64,000 nucleotides of DNA from the NCBI GenBank assembly GCA_024036415.1, contig JAMWET010003117.1, positions 38,501-102,500 of the forward strand, read 5' to 3'. Origin of the DNA: Prochilodus magdalenae (Eukaryota > Chordata > Actinopteri > Characiformes > Prochilodontidae). A program made the position numbers and the translations under genes. The notes under the pieces were generated by a model. That model made no database searches, was not told the origin of the DNA, and saw only the letters and a list, made by a program, of their open reading frames with translations. Position 1 is the first letter of the stretch. Each line of letters opens with the position of its first letter. Shown here piece after piece: positions 1-12,495 of the stretch.

Positions 1-319
1 TGACTGTAGAAAATACAAAAACTGTATGTCCTGCAAATTGAGATTAGAGCACATGCTAACGCTCACATATAGATAGAGGTAGTAGGAACAACTGCGGAGC
101 AATACAGGACATTTACTCAAAATTCAGAAAGTAAGAGTCTATGTTCATATATGTTCTAATTCAGACTTCCGCAGTCTAATTTCAAAGTAAAGTAACTTTT
201 TTTTTTGCACCTAAGTTCACTATTTTCCACATAATTTATTAAATAAATGTAATTTATTACATTATTCCACAATAGTATTTTAGTTTCTAGGAGTTGAAAA
301 ATCATCTATGCCTCATATA

Positions 320-850
320 CAGGGGTTGGACAATGAAACTGAAACACCTGGTTTTAGACCACAGTAATTTATTAGTATGGTGTAGGGCCTCCCTTTGCGG
401 CCAATACAGCGTCAGTTGGTCTTGGGAATGACGTATACTGCGTCCTGCACAGTGGTCAGAGGGAGTTTAAGCCATTCCTCTTGCAGGATAGTGGCCAGGT
501 CACTACGTGATGCTGGTGGAGGTTCGTCCTTCTTGGTGGTATGCTGACATTACCCTGGATACCGTGGCTCTTGATACATCACAAAGACTTGCTGTCTTGG
601 TCACAGATGCGCCAGCAAGACGTGCACCAACAGTGTGTCCTCTTTTGAACTCTGGTATGTCCCATAATGTTGTGTGCATTGCAGTATTTTGAGCAGAACT
701 GTGCTCTTACCTGCTAACTGAACCTTCACACTCTGCTCTTACTGGTGCAATGTGCAGTTAATGAAGATTGGCCACCAGGCTGGTCCAATTTAGCCTCGAG
801 ACCTCCCACACTAAAATGACAGGTGTTTCAGTTTCATTGTCCAACCCCTG
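320..850 (-). mobile_element. Internally deleted Tc1/mariner transposon
   Basis: Terminal inverted repeats read CAGGGGTTGGACAATGAAAC at 320-339 and its complement at 831-850; matching continues to about 30 bp. Both ends are flanked by TA (318-319, 851-852), the usual Tc1/mariner target duplication. The 3' part, about 523-690, encodes on the minus strand remnants of the N-terminal helix-turn-helix region of a Tc1-type transposase (around GRTSTTK/ SAYHQEG-like residues), but the catalytic DDE core is absent: the element is about 530 bp rather than the 1.5-1.7 kb of an intact copy. The junction near 522 looks like one large internal deletion. Assignment rests on TIRs, TA duplication and remembered fish consensus. 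Confidence 0.88.
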
Positions 851-2747
851 TATGTGGATTATGTAAACTGTAAAATATAAAAGTTTGCATGATTCTATGC
901 TTTAGAAAGTTTCAAAAAAAGGGCAACTTTAGAAGCTTTGTTGAATGTCAGGTCGGACCACCACAAACAAAGGACCTTGTGACGGTGCGCTACAGAAAGC
1001 GCGTCTAGTCCTTTCGTCTTCACCGTGTAAGCTCCATTATTATACAGATATCGCTGGATATTCTGAACTGCTGTATTATGCCCACTTTCCAGCAATGATG
1101 TAAAAGCAAAGGCCAACGGGTACAAAGGAGAAGAAAACGAAGAACATCAAAGCATGTTTTTTGTTTTCATTTCATTAAAGCTTTATTGGGACCAAATCAG
1201 CACAAACTGTGAGTGAGTAAGAGATGTGTAAGACTGAGATAGCTAACACAGCCGAGGCCAGATAATGCAGCCTGTGGAGGAGGAATAAATAAAGAGAATG
1301 TTTCTTTTTTATGAATTTTTCATAAAATTATATTTTTTATTACAGTCTAATGTTTCATGCAAATTGGAATGTATATGCGCCCTCGGCTGCCATGGTAACC
1401 AGGCTTTCCGTGCTTTATTTTCTTTCTTTGACAGTTTCTTTCCTCTGTCTTTGGCCTCCCTTTATAGCCTGGTGCTGGACAGGGAGCTGACCTTACCTCA
1501 GCGCTCCTCTGAGGGATGGGGTGTTTCGGTGGGGTGGTGGCGGTTGGTGTTATAGAAGTGGGTGGGGTGTTTAATGATAAGTGAACATTTTTTAGGACTT
1601 ACTAAAACAACAGATGGATTGATTTATGATCCTGGATTATGTTACGTATCGTCCTCACGTGCCTCTCTGGGAATGTGCCTGGTCTTTTCTGTGAGTGCCA
1701 GGAGGGATGGCCTTTGAGAATAAGCAGCCCTGTTAATCGGCCCTGTTCCGGGAAAAACCGTGGATGCAGAACGACTCGGTTATAATCATGTATCACATAC
1801 ACAAAGTGGCTACCATAGGAGAGCAGTTACAAGCATAGATAAAATGCCTTTGATTAATTTTCCTAATCAAAGTCATCAGTCAATGAATGAGATTCAAAGG
1901 CCCAGACCTGATTGCAGTCTGGCCAGAGTATATTTAAAAAATGGTTATTCCATATGTGGGATATAAGGGACGTTTCTGTAAAGGGGAGAATGATGATGTC
2001 AACAGCGTAATCAAAGACGCAAGCTTTATCAGTGGGAGATTAGGAAATATTGGTGTTTGATTGGAGATATTGCTGGGAAACTTGAGGGATGTGAGATAAT
2101 CTGGGAGGTGTGAGGAGAGATCACCCCTAGACAGGAATGTGCTTTTTAATGGATGCTGCTGGCTCAACTCAAGATTAACGCTTGATAGGTTAAGAGGCCT
2201 TAATCTTCTATACAAAGAGGCTTTGGCCTTTTCCACCAATCCTGGGGTTTGTTTACTGAAAATGGAGACAGCTATCAAATATTTTGCAACAGCTGTGAAT
2301 TTAAAGGAGGGACTCTTATCTGAGGATTTGTCAGTTAGCCAGATAGCATGAAGCTAACGTTAGTCCAACTGAAAAGGAAAGGAGATAACAAGCCTGAAGC
2401 TGCAAGGCTACTCTAGCTAACAATTTATAAAAGCTTATAATCCAAACCAATCTGTATTGTGTGAACTAATTCACACACAGTTCACTAATTCTAATCCATC
2501 TACAGGCTGGTTACAAGCTCCGACGTTAGGTTAATGCTTCCCACCTAAGACACAAATGTGATAAAATGGCCTACAATTAAAACCGTAGCTCCTGAGATTT
2601 TAATATTGCAAAATTGCAAAAAAATTGCAAAAAAGTGAGTCGGCTCAAAAAGTGGTTTCAACAAAGCTGAACACGATCCTCACGATCGCCGCTAGTACTG
2701 TTCTAGCTATGCGTCGTCCTTTTCCTCCTGGTTCTGGTATGTCACAT

Positions 2748-2862
2748 ATACAGGGCTACTTATGCATGTAGTGTGCACAGTGCTACATGACGGTCATGAG
2801 GATCCAGACTGGTGTCTATAGTTAGCTTCTTTAATTTAGCCCTGACGCTAAGAGGCTAGCAT
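2748..2862 (+). repeat. Direct repeat, copy 1
   Basis: About 115 bp that recurs 460 bp downstream at 3208-3331 with roughly a dozen differences; both share GGATCCAGACTGGTGTCTAT and end in CTAAGAGGCTAGCAT. Either a local duplication or two copies of a dispersed repeat. Confidence 0.8.
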
Positions 2863-3207
2863 AATACGATGGAAGCTTGTTATGGGCTACTGCGTTTAGC
2901 TATATGAACTGCATGTATGATGTATAAAGAAGAGCAAGATGCTAGTACAGTTTTCAGCTACGTGGCATACTGTATGTTTATAGGTCACAGTGTGTTGTAC
3001 AGTGTTCGTATCTACATTAGCTAGAGTCTATTCGAGATTACTGAACAAGTCCACATGGTGGCGGGTGCGAAGGGTGAGGCAGGGGTGATTGTTTACCAGC
3101 GGACGGGCAACATTGACAATGATATGTGTGTCTTTGTGCAGCTTTTTCAATGATTTAAAAATGATTTGATTTGCAGTGATTGACATTTGTTGCTTGTCAG
3201 TGGGTAG

Positions 3208-3331
3208 GTATACACAACAGGCCTACTTGTGCATGTAGTGTGCATAGTGCTAAACGATGGACATAAGGATCCAGACTGGTGTCTATAGTTAGCTTCTTTA
3301 ATCTAGCCCTGACGCTAAGAGGCTAGCATGG
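3208..3331 (+). repeat. Direct repeat, copy 2
   Basis: Second copy of the 2748-2862 repeat in the same orientation. Between the copies lies unrelated AT-rich DNA. Confidence 0.8.
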
Positions 3332-4136
3332 TTAACTGTTATCAGACTCATATAGATATAGCCTATGTATCTGAATACTGACTCGAATGCATAAATAAAG
3401 ACTACATTCTATTAAATGAAAACTCAGTATCAAAATGGCATAAATATAAAATATTACACGTTTAGAACATTCCAAATTCAACCACATTTACACCACCGGC
3501 TGACGTCTGGGTACCATGTCAGCATCTTTTCATCTGGTGGCTTTTTTGTTGATGCTAACTGTGTATGTGCTATGTGTTTGTACTCTGGAGTCCCTCTGGC
3601 CCAGGAGTTTGAATGTCTTGGTGATGACATGCCTTCACTCCACATTTTGCTGACTGTTGATTAAAAGCCATCTCTGGGCTGAGTTTATGCTGACCTCACT
3701 GTGTTTAAATCTCATCTCCTTGACTCATAGCGTCCACATGGACCTCTGGCTTTTCTTCCCTTGTTTTCGTTCCCCCCAGATCCTTGAGCAGATTGCAGTC
3801 GTCTGGCTCTGGGCTGAGCGTTTTTGCTCCGCTCTGCTATTTCTTGGTCAGTCTGGCACGCTTCTCTGGGGCCTCTGATGTCGTTTCTAGCGCTCCGAAT
3901 TAAGTGTGCGGGCACGTAGCTGTGGTATTAATGCATGGGTTTAGTCAGTGGTGGTATTTACGCGAATAGCGCTGGTTCATTTGTCGACTGTTTGGTCAGC
4001 TGGAGTGACGTCTACTCCTGCGCTACTGGCAGATTCGGCCATAAGGAAGCCCGGCTCCAGGAAATGGCATCAGCATTCGCAGCCTTTGATATTCCGCACT
4101 ACTCGATCAGCTGTGGGCCTGAGCTATCTCTCTCCT

Positions 4137-4172
4137 TTGTGTAATCTCGGGCTCAGAGCCGAGATTACACAA
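4137..4172. repeat. Near-perfect 36-bp inverted repeat
   Basis: Left arm TTGTGTAATCTCGGGCTC and right arm GAGCCGAGATTACACAA are complementary apart from one extra G, separated by a single A. No flanking element explains it. Could extrude as a hairpin or be the core of a small palindromic repeat. Confidence 0.85.
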
Positions 4173-4784
4173 GCTTTGTTTCTATTTCCGTACGTGGCAG
4201 CTCTTGTGCTTGGGCACCGTCTGTATTTGCATGATGTCCTTCACCCATTTGGCCCTGCCTTATCCCAAACCTAATGGCCAAGTGGCCAAGACATGTTTTG
4301 GTGTCCAGGCTTCGCTTCTTTAGTCTTACAGGAGGTTAATATAGTCAGTTAGGATTGACAGCTTGTGCAGGTTGAACGGACTGGACAAAAGTACATAGGT
4401 AATCGTCTGTGGACCACATCATGAGAAGCTCCACACAAACCCCAAATGATGTGTTTAGGTTGGACTAGTAATTAACTGATAATATTTGTTGGTGTTTTGA
4501 CCTTTGACCTGGGAAAATGGCATTTCCAGTTCACTGTGGAACGTAAAGGGCTAAGTGTTTTATGAATGAAAGGCAATTTCAGCAGCACATTTCTACAAAA
4601 ATGGACTGTAAACATTCTTACACTGTATTCTGGTGCTACTGTAGTGCAAGATGCAGGAAAGTGTCCCTCCTTTGTTGAACAGGGGACGCTTTCGACCCAT
4701 ATACAGAAAGATTGTGCAACACAAATAGCTCCTGGGTTATAATAATAAGGAACTAACCAGACCCTGCAGCTTGATAGGCTACGG

Positions 4785-5105
4785 CAAATACTGGATCTAT
4801 AAATCCCTGCGGGTGTAAGTGACGCATTCATAGATTGGGAAGAGCTGCTACAGTGCAGGGAATGTCTCGTTCCATGTGTGGAAAATGGCTCCAGAGCAGA
4901 TGTTAATGATTGGCTAAAAGGAGGGACTGCATGTGGGCGTGGCCAAAGACCATAGTGTGAAGGAAGTAGCTGAATCTGCAGGTGTATGGAAGCGTACGGT
5001 CATAAGGGTCTACCAGCAGTGGATACAATCCCAGTCTACAGGGAATTCTCCTCGGAATGGTGCCGGGGAAGGCATCCACCAAATCTGGATCAACTTTACA
5101 ATTCT
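4785..5105 (+). mobile_element. Tc1-like fragment with transposase helix-turn-helix (family D)
   Basis: From about 4933 the + strand reads HSVKEVAESAGVWKRTVIRV followed by YQQW, the helix-turn-helix and linker expected near the N-terminus of a Tc1/mariner transposase. The upstream 150 bp is a conserved non-coding leader. The same segment recurs at 33945-34180 (+), 46840-47125 (-) and 62010-62275 (-). No DDE core follows; the frame closes at 5124. At about 5112 it joins the tail of another Tc1 family. Confidence 0.78.
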
Positions 5106-5111
5106 TCACCT

Positions 5112-5290
5112 CGCTGCTCGCTGAACGTCCGCAATCGTGGCTGTTGGGTCAGTCAGGTATAGAGATGAGGCCTGTCCTTACGTCATGTGCAGGGCTGAGC
5201 ATGGATTATTCACATGTCTCATGATGTCATACCTACCCACCAAGTTTCATTCCTTCTGGGTGCAACTGTTTGTGGACGTTTCCTGCCATT
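5112..5290 (-). mobile_element. Tc1-like family B terminal fragment
   Basis: Matches the terminal part of the copies at 11838-12495 and 53575-54240: a GTGGCTGTTGGGTCAGTCAG-type block and the terminal inverted-repeat sequence CCTTCTGGGTGCAACTG near 5255-5271. It directly abuts the family D fragment, so the locus is a chimera of two element ends. Confidence 0.7.
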
Positions 5291-6468
5291 GGTTCGTCCT
5301 ACCTAGTCCTGCATGTGTTAAACGGGACTCAGCCCTGACTTGGGTTGTCAGGTAACGGCCACCCGCACCTTCTGGCTAGCATAACTGTTCCGGAAGTAGG
5401 AGTGCATCCTGAGCTGGTGGAGATCTTGGTCAGAGTGTAACGGGCCAATATTCCTGAAGCTGCTGGGAAAGTCATCAGACCTAAAATGAAGAATGCTGCT
5501 CCCACACAACTCCCACTGTCTGAGTCACTCTTTATTCCAGTGTGGGACGGCATGCTCAAGACGCTTTCTGGTCCACTGTTTATCCTGGTAGGAGCCGAAC
5601 CTAATGCTTTCTTCTCCTCCACAGAGGGCCTGGGATGTTGTTCATCTCGGGGAAGCAGTGATGGCTGAGAAAGGCTGGGAAAAAGGCCTTCCTGTAGTGT
5701 CCATTCAAAGGGCTCTCTCAGTGGGGGGAACGCTTTCACATGGAGAACAAGGATTTTAACCAAAGCATTAAGGGAAAATGCTAATAAGATGAGAAGATGA
5801 AATAAACAGTGTAGCGGGGCCAAAATGGAGGCCTCTTGTTTGTGGTGTTCTCAGCAGAGTTTGGGAATTTTCCCATCATCTGCTTCCTTATATATAAAAC
5901 AAGAATGATCAATAAGTCGAGAGAATTAGAGACGGGCGACTGTGCCTTCGGGTCATTAGCGGCTACAAAATGGAGGAGTGTAAACTGGATGCAGCTACAG
6001 ACTACACCGCACACTCTTATTATTGACTTACCTGGTTGTTTTGCGAACGGCCATTGAAAAAAACAATACAATGAGAAGTTTAACATGCTAACTGCTAACT
6101 TGGCTAACTATCTGGGGTACATTAATACACAGCACCACAAGAGAATAATACCCACTCGCTGGCCACCGCTACCGCTAGAAACCCCATACCGCTACCTACC
6201 TTATAGGTCTACTGAATGCCCTGTATTTATGAATTAGATTGTTTTGGAGATATTGCAGATTCTCGGTTTCTCAAAAGCTAGACCCAAACCACTTACGGTC
6301 CTATATCTGCAGCCATGGGAAGTCAGCACATGTGGAGGAGGTGCTTCATTTATCCATAAAGGCAGATGTGTATTAAAAGGCAGGTGTGCTGATGCCTGAG
6401 ATGCTTTGTGCAGCTGACTAGGTGTGGGTCTAAATAAAGATGTAATATTTAATGTATTGTGTGTATAT
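5291..6468. other. Intronic DNA, nothing recognised
   Basis: No coding, RNA or repeat signature could be assigned. The 164-codon open frame on the minus strand (5329-5823) has no recognisable domain and is probably chance. Confidence 0.5.
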
Positions 6469-6695
6469 ATCGTCGCTATCCAAAGAAAAATCTGTGACTT
6501 TGCAGGAGAGGGCAAAAAGCTAGGCTAGTTTTAATGGAAGTCAATGGAGCTAGATTTTTTCCAAGCACTTTTGGGCCTTTCCTATTGGTCTATTCATCAT
6601 TAAATTTGAATTTCCCACAATGTTAATGGCAGCTGCTGTGTTGAAATGATGCAAAAAGTAAAAATTGACAAACATTTCTGTGAACAGCAACATAA
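6469..6695. mobile_element. PalA palindromic MITE copy
   Basis: Starts ATCGTCGCTATCCAAAGAAA, contains the family marks GGAGAGGGCAAAAAGC, GGAAGTCAATGG and CCATTCATCAT-like sequence, and ends in a decayed complement (TTTCTGTGAACAGCAAC). No coding capacity. Confidence 0.8.
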
Positions 6696-7153
6696 TAATG
6701 TGTATTTAGCTGATTTGTAACGTGAAAAGAACTAAACGATGGTAACTGCGACATCTGCAAGATGTTTTCATCAAACGGGCCTTTTTTTTTTTTTTAATCC
6801 TTTTTTTTACTTTTAAGTTTTAATTTGCTTCATTAGTGCACCGCGTGTGTTTGGCTTATCCGATGTCATGTTGCATCTTTAGACTTTTCTTTTGGCAGTG
6901 TTTGGGCAGTGCCCCAAATGTTTCATAGCTGCCTCAGTTAGCTTCATAGAACTGCAAGCTGAGCTTTTCCTTCTCTGCCTGTTTTCCTCATGTGCAAAGT
7001 GTGTTACTGTTGGCTGCTGTCTGCGCTCGAGAAGATTCTTTGTGATCAAATCTTGAAGGGGGTGGTGTGTACAGTTTGGGGCAGGGCACATGTGCCGGTT
7101 CTGCGAGCGAATGCTATTGGCTGATGCCACCTGGTACCGCCCACTACGAAACT

Positions 7154-7190
7154 CTTTCTCCAGAACAACAACGATGGCAGACGAAGAGGA
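7154..7190 (+). other. Short ATG-led acidic frame, unexplained
   Basis: CAACGATGGCAGACGAAGAG opens MADEEEQPR then stops at TAA. It lies in GC-richer sequence (7060-7230) than its surroundings. It resembles a first-exon start but has no clear splice donor before the stop; it may equally be a transposon remnant or chance. Confidence 0.2.
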
Positions 7191-7440
7191 ACAGCCGAGA
7201 TAAAGTAGGAACCAATGGCTGGTTTGGCGATAACATGAAATATTATGAAATATACGCATACAGATCTTCTTTTCGCGCTCACAGGTTTCACATTTGTGCT
7301 CCCGAGTGGGATGTTTACACACACAACATGTTAAAACTCCCAGGTGTATGTTTTTGGTCCTGGGTGTTTGCACCCCCTAGTTCTGACAGTGATCTGATGC
7401 CGTGAATATCCAGCCAGGAGCGGCTCCTGTATTTAGAAAT

Positions 7441-7628
7441 GGTTGGTGTAGCTCAGTAGATAATGCCACTACCTGCCAGGGAGCTGCCACCACATGGCAC
7501 ACCACTATGCTGTGCTACACCAATCAGAGTTCTTGGGCAAGACTCCTAACACTACATTGGCCTACTTGTAATTTGAATAACCTTGTAAGCTGCTCTGGAT
7601 AAGAGCGTCAGCTAAATGCCATGAATGT
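7441..7628 (+). mobile_element. tRNA-derived SINE with L2-type tail
   Basis: The head GGTTGGTGTAGCTCAGTAGA resembles a tRNA A box for RNA polymerase III. The tail, GCTCTGGATAAGAGCGTCAG followed by CTAAATGCCATGAATGTA, is the 3' end shared by many fish SINEs and L2-type LINEs. The B box is weak. About 190 bp. Confidence 0.75.
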
Positions 7629-8568
7629 AGAAACTGGCCATTGTTGAGGGGCTAGAGAAAGGCAATGGCTAACAAACAGGACTACAGGACTTCCTGTACA
7701 CCCTCATGGGAGAGGTGGGTTTCCAATAATGTGGGCTATACATAGTCCAGCAGTCCAAAGCTCACCCTTGCTAACCTGGCCTACCCTCCTAACCATCAGC
7801 CTAAAGCTCCTTTATGACTGGTTATGTTGAGAGCTCTGCTTTGGTTGTAAATACACGTTGGGCTACATGCTGGGCTACACGACCACAAGTGGACCAACAT
7901 TAAAGCAAAGCAACAAACTGCAGTCTTCCTGACTTAGCACAGACCAAAAAAAGGAACTGACCACAGAGCCATTCTAACAATTCACCCAGTGCTGTTTAAC
8001 TGCAGCTACTACATTTCTTACAGGCCGGAGCTTTGGGTTCGGGTTGATTCATAACTTAAGTCAGAAAGCACTTATAGTACAGGCTGGGATGGAATTCGTA
8101 GATTCCATTAACGGAATTTACGATGCATCTGCACTTCCCTTCACCGCGAGTGGGTATATTAATGGTTAATATATCTTTATAGTGCTGAGGGTCTGAAAGC
8201 AGTACAGTTGATTATAATTGAAGGTTTGGGAAGAACCAGGCTGAATGGGAATACAGTAACCAAATGTTAAACCGAAAAACAGAACGGACGGGCCCAGTAA
8301 TGCACAGTGATGGTCAATACAGTTTTTTAAGTTATGTACATGGACTGTCCATTCATTTAACCCTCTAAGACCAACTTTGGCTCACTTCCACCTTGGTATA
8401 CTTTTGCATTTTGCACTACAGTTTTTTTTTGATGAGCAAAACCATAAATAACATTTATCCCCAGATTCACCGCAACCTCAGCTAATAGAATATGGCGTTC
8501 CATTAGCATTTCTACACATAATATTTGTGAATTAGGCCTTAAAAGCACAGAAGCATGAAAAAAATGTG
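7629..8568. other. Intronic DNA, nothing recognised
   Basis: No exon, RNA gene or familiar repeat seen. Confidence 0.5.
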
Positions 8569-8730
8569 AGCATTGTGTCTGGGAAAGCATCCACCAAATT
8601 TGGCCCAACCGCACAATTCTATAATGCAGGTATGGCTGGACACTGATGTGGTCTACTTCCCGAAACTGGTCCAGTCCATGCCAAATCCAGTCCCCGCTGT
8701 TATTTGTGCTTGCGGAGGTGTTGTATGTTT
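8569..8730 (+). mobile_element. Tc1-like family D internal fragment
   Basis: The block beginning GGGAAAGCATCCACCAAATT and continuing through CTGGTCCAGTCCATGCCAAAT matches parts of the family D copies near 5067-5100, 34201-34280, 46781-46880 and 61960-62060. Both ends of the transposon are missing. Confidence 0.6.
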
Positions 8731-9189
8731 TAGTCACAGGTGACTCATTGTTAGTCTCTCCATGTAAATGACCTGACTATAAATGAAGGGATGCCGCAGA
8801 TCACAATTAACCCCTCAGAATGTACTGCCATGACATTACGGCCATTGTCCATTGTTTTATCAACTCCGCTTTCCATATAGGAGCACCTTGTAGTTCTACA
8901 GTTACTGCGTCATCAGATCTACTCTTAAAGTATAGAGTATAGAGTTTAGTCAATTCGATTCATTAATCTGTATCATTAGGGTTTCTACACACAGTGTTTG
9001 TAAATCAGGCCATAAAAGCACAGAAGCACAGAAAAAAAATCAAAGAAGAAAAAATACAAATGTATTTAAATAAATAAACCAAAAAAAGTAATATGAAGAT
9101 TTTATTTATTTTTAGTCTTGCTGTCATGGCCTATTTTGTCTCAGCTGTGCTCTTTTATACTTAAATATCATCACTGTCCAATAAATACC

Positions 9190-9411
9190 ATGCATTTCCA
9201 TTTTGGTCAATTTTACTTTTAGTCATCATTTGAACACAGCAGCTGTTTTTATACTCTGTGAAAATTACATGATGAATGGACCAACAGAAATGGCCCAAAA
9301 GTGCTTGGAAAAAAGTCTGGTTCCATTGACTTCCATTCAAATTAAACTAGGTTTTTGCCCTCTCCTGTAACGTTGCCATTTTGGAGTGTTGTTTTTCTTT
9401 GGACGATTATA
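9190..9411. mobile_element. PalA palindromic MITE copy
   Basis: Runs from a decayed left end (TTCCATTTTGGTCAATTTTA) through GGTTCCATTGACTTCCATTC and CCCTCTCCTGTAACGTTGCC to GTTTTTCTTTGGACGATTAT. Opposite internal orientation to the 6469 copy. Confidence 0.8.
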
Positions 9412-9470
9412 TCTACAATACTTTACATCTTTATTAAGGTTTGCAATTTCAGAATACATGTTTAAAGGAC

Positions 9471-9567
9471 CCAACTCTATCTAGTTCCATTGACTTACAT
9501 TATAATAAATAAGTTTTTGCCCTCTCAGGAAAAGTTACCACTTGTTTTTCTTTGAACAGTAACGATA
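9471..9567. mobile_element. PalA MITE, half copy
   Basis: Only one half remains: TAGTTCCATTGACTTACATT, then GCCCTCTCAGGAAAAGTTACC, ending TTTTTCTTTGAACAGTAACGAT. It lies 60 bp after another copy, suggesting clustered insertion or partial duplication. Confidence 0.7.
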
Positions 9568-10206
9568 TGAAAGCTTCCTTAGCAGTTTCTGCTTACAGTT
9601 ATAATAGAGCACTCCGCTGAAACCCCCCGACAAGAAAGGGGTCTGTTTGTTTGTATTTTTGAGCATGTGTAATCTGCATCATGAAACCAAAATCACACAA
9701 TGGCCTTCTGATGTAGCCCTGGGACTTGGGATCTGATGAGTTGTCATACTGGAACAGGAATTCTAGTTTCTTGTTTATGGAAAAGATCCTCATAGCCATA
9801 TGGTCATTTTTCTGTTTTTGTCATCTTTGACTTCCTTCACTTTGCTTGCTCAAGCTGCCAAAAAAAAAAAAAAACACTCCCACCACAAATTCTAATTGGC
9901 TGCGGCCATCTACCCAAAGCCAGTCTGTAGCTCACAGTTGAGGGTGTTAGGGTACTACGGTATGAATTCCTGCCAGCGAGACCCCCGGCTCGACAGGGTT
10001 AATGGAATAGGCTGCTGATAAATCAGTTGTGTAGTTGTTCTCGTACCTCAGATGTGGTGGACGATTCTTTCTTTGTGTTTTAGCCATATTAGCATCATCA
10101 GCAGGTTGTGGAAGGTTTAGGGTTGCCACCCTACATATGGAATCGTCCTTTATTTGGCAATTAAATGTTGCGTCCCATTTTAAAACAATACGGGGCGCCC
10201 CCCCCC

Positions 10207-10503
10207 GTTCTGTATTTTCGTAGATGTCCATAAATTTGTTCTGTATTTTCGTAAATATCCGTAAATTTGTTCTGTATTTCCGTAGATGTTCGTAAATTTG
10301 TTCTGTATTTCCGTAGATGTCCGTAAATTTGTTCTGTATTTCCGTAAATATCCGTAAATTTGTTCTGTATTTTCGTAAAGGTCCGTAAATTTGTTCTGTA
10401 TTTTCGTAGATGTCCGTAAATTTGTTCTGTATTTTCGTAGATGTCCGTAAATTTGTTCTGTATTTTCGTAGATGTCCGTAAATTTGTTCTGTATTTTCGT
10501 AGA

Positions 10504-10505
<2 letters not shown>
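10207..10505 (+). repeat. 31-bp minisatellite, about 9-10 units
   Basis: Unit begins GTCCGTAAATTTGTTCTGTA and continues TTTTCGTAGAT; successive GTCCG starts are 31 bp apart (for example 10381 and 10412). Units differ at a few positions (ATTTCCG versus ATTTTCG, AGATG versus AAATA). It runs straight into the TG/TA microsatellite. Confidence 0.92.
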
Positions 10506-11837
<1,332 letters not shown>

Positions 11838-12495
11838 AGCTGCTCCCAGAAGGCACCGTCGGATTGCGGTGGTGTTGGAAAGGAAGATAAAAGTTACCAG
11901 GACCAATAACTGGTGATAAATTTAGACGGAGATGTATGAAGTAGTGTCTCTCAGTATGGCATCAGGCCGCCATGTTCGCTAACCCAACATGCAGACGTCT
12001 CGGTATGGAGCTGTAGAGGTTCCTGATGGTGTCCTGTGATGATCCATCCCATGCAGCTTGAACATCCTCACACAGTTCCTGCAGATGGTGCGGTAGGGGT
12101 AAATGCCTTCCAGGCCTTAATGGACGTTCTGGCGCTAAACACGGTGCATCCATGCAAATTCGTTGGTCGTCTCCACCAAGAGGAAAGCTCATCACTGGAG
12201 ACTCCAGCACCATCGACTTCGTTGTTGATGTGGTGCTAAGATAAGTCGTCATATCGTCGTGCGTGCATGTCCCACGTTGTGCAGCCGTCTGCTAATGGTG
12301 GTGGCACTAAGGGCCAATGGGAGGGCATCAGTGTTCGCTGAATGTCCACAGTTGTGGCTGTTGGGTTACTCAGGTACAGCAATAAGATCCATCACATGTG
12401 CAGCTGAGTGTGCAACTTGAGTCATTAGCATGTCTCCGAATGTCAAACCTACCTACCAAGTGTCATTCCTGTCGGCTGACTTCTTCTGGGTGCAG
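11838..12495 (-). mobile_element. Tc1-like family B copy with transposase C-terminus
   Basis: Ends carry the inverted repeat AGCTGCTCCCAGAAGG (about 11838) and CTTCTGGGTGCAG (to 12494). On the minus strand, codons around 12160-11965 read LPHHLQELCEDVQAAWDG then DTIRNLYSSIPRRL, the typical C-terminal tail of Tc1 transposases downstream of the DDE domain. The catalytic core and N-terminus are missing, so it is a roughly 660-bp non-autonomous derivative. Related copies: 27351-27640, 43763-43930, 51730-51960 and 53575-54240. Confidence 0.82.

Larger units (their letters stand above)
853..4136. other. Intronic DNA, mostly without recognised content
   Basis: AT-rich sequence with no convincing exon. 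The short open frames are broken and unlike any protein I know. The one structure seen is a diverged direct repeat (2748-2862 and 3208-3331, listed separately). Confidence 0.6.

Noticed and set aside
507..692. 61-codon + frame inside the Tc1 element
   Set aside because: It is the antisense shadow of the minus-strand transposase remnant.
4903..5109. 68-codon minus frame over family D
   Set aside because: Shadow of the + strand helix-turn-helix coding segment; the same shadow appears at every copy.
5329..5823. 164-codon minus-strand frame
   Set aside because: No domain, no splice signals, and an open + frame over the same bases.
6879..7405. Overlapping 92-164 codon frames on both strands
   Set aside because: No domain recognised; Cys-rich stretches do not form a zinc-finger pattern.
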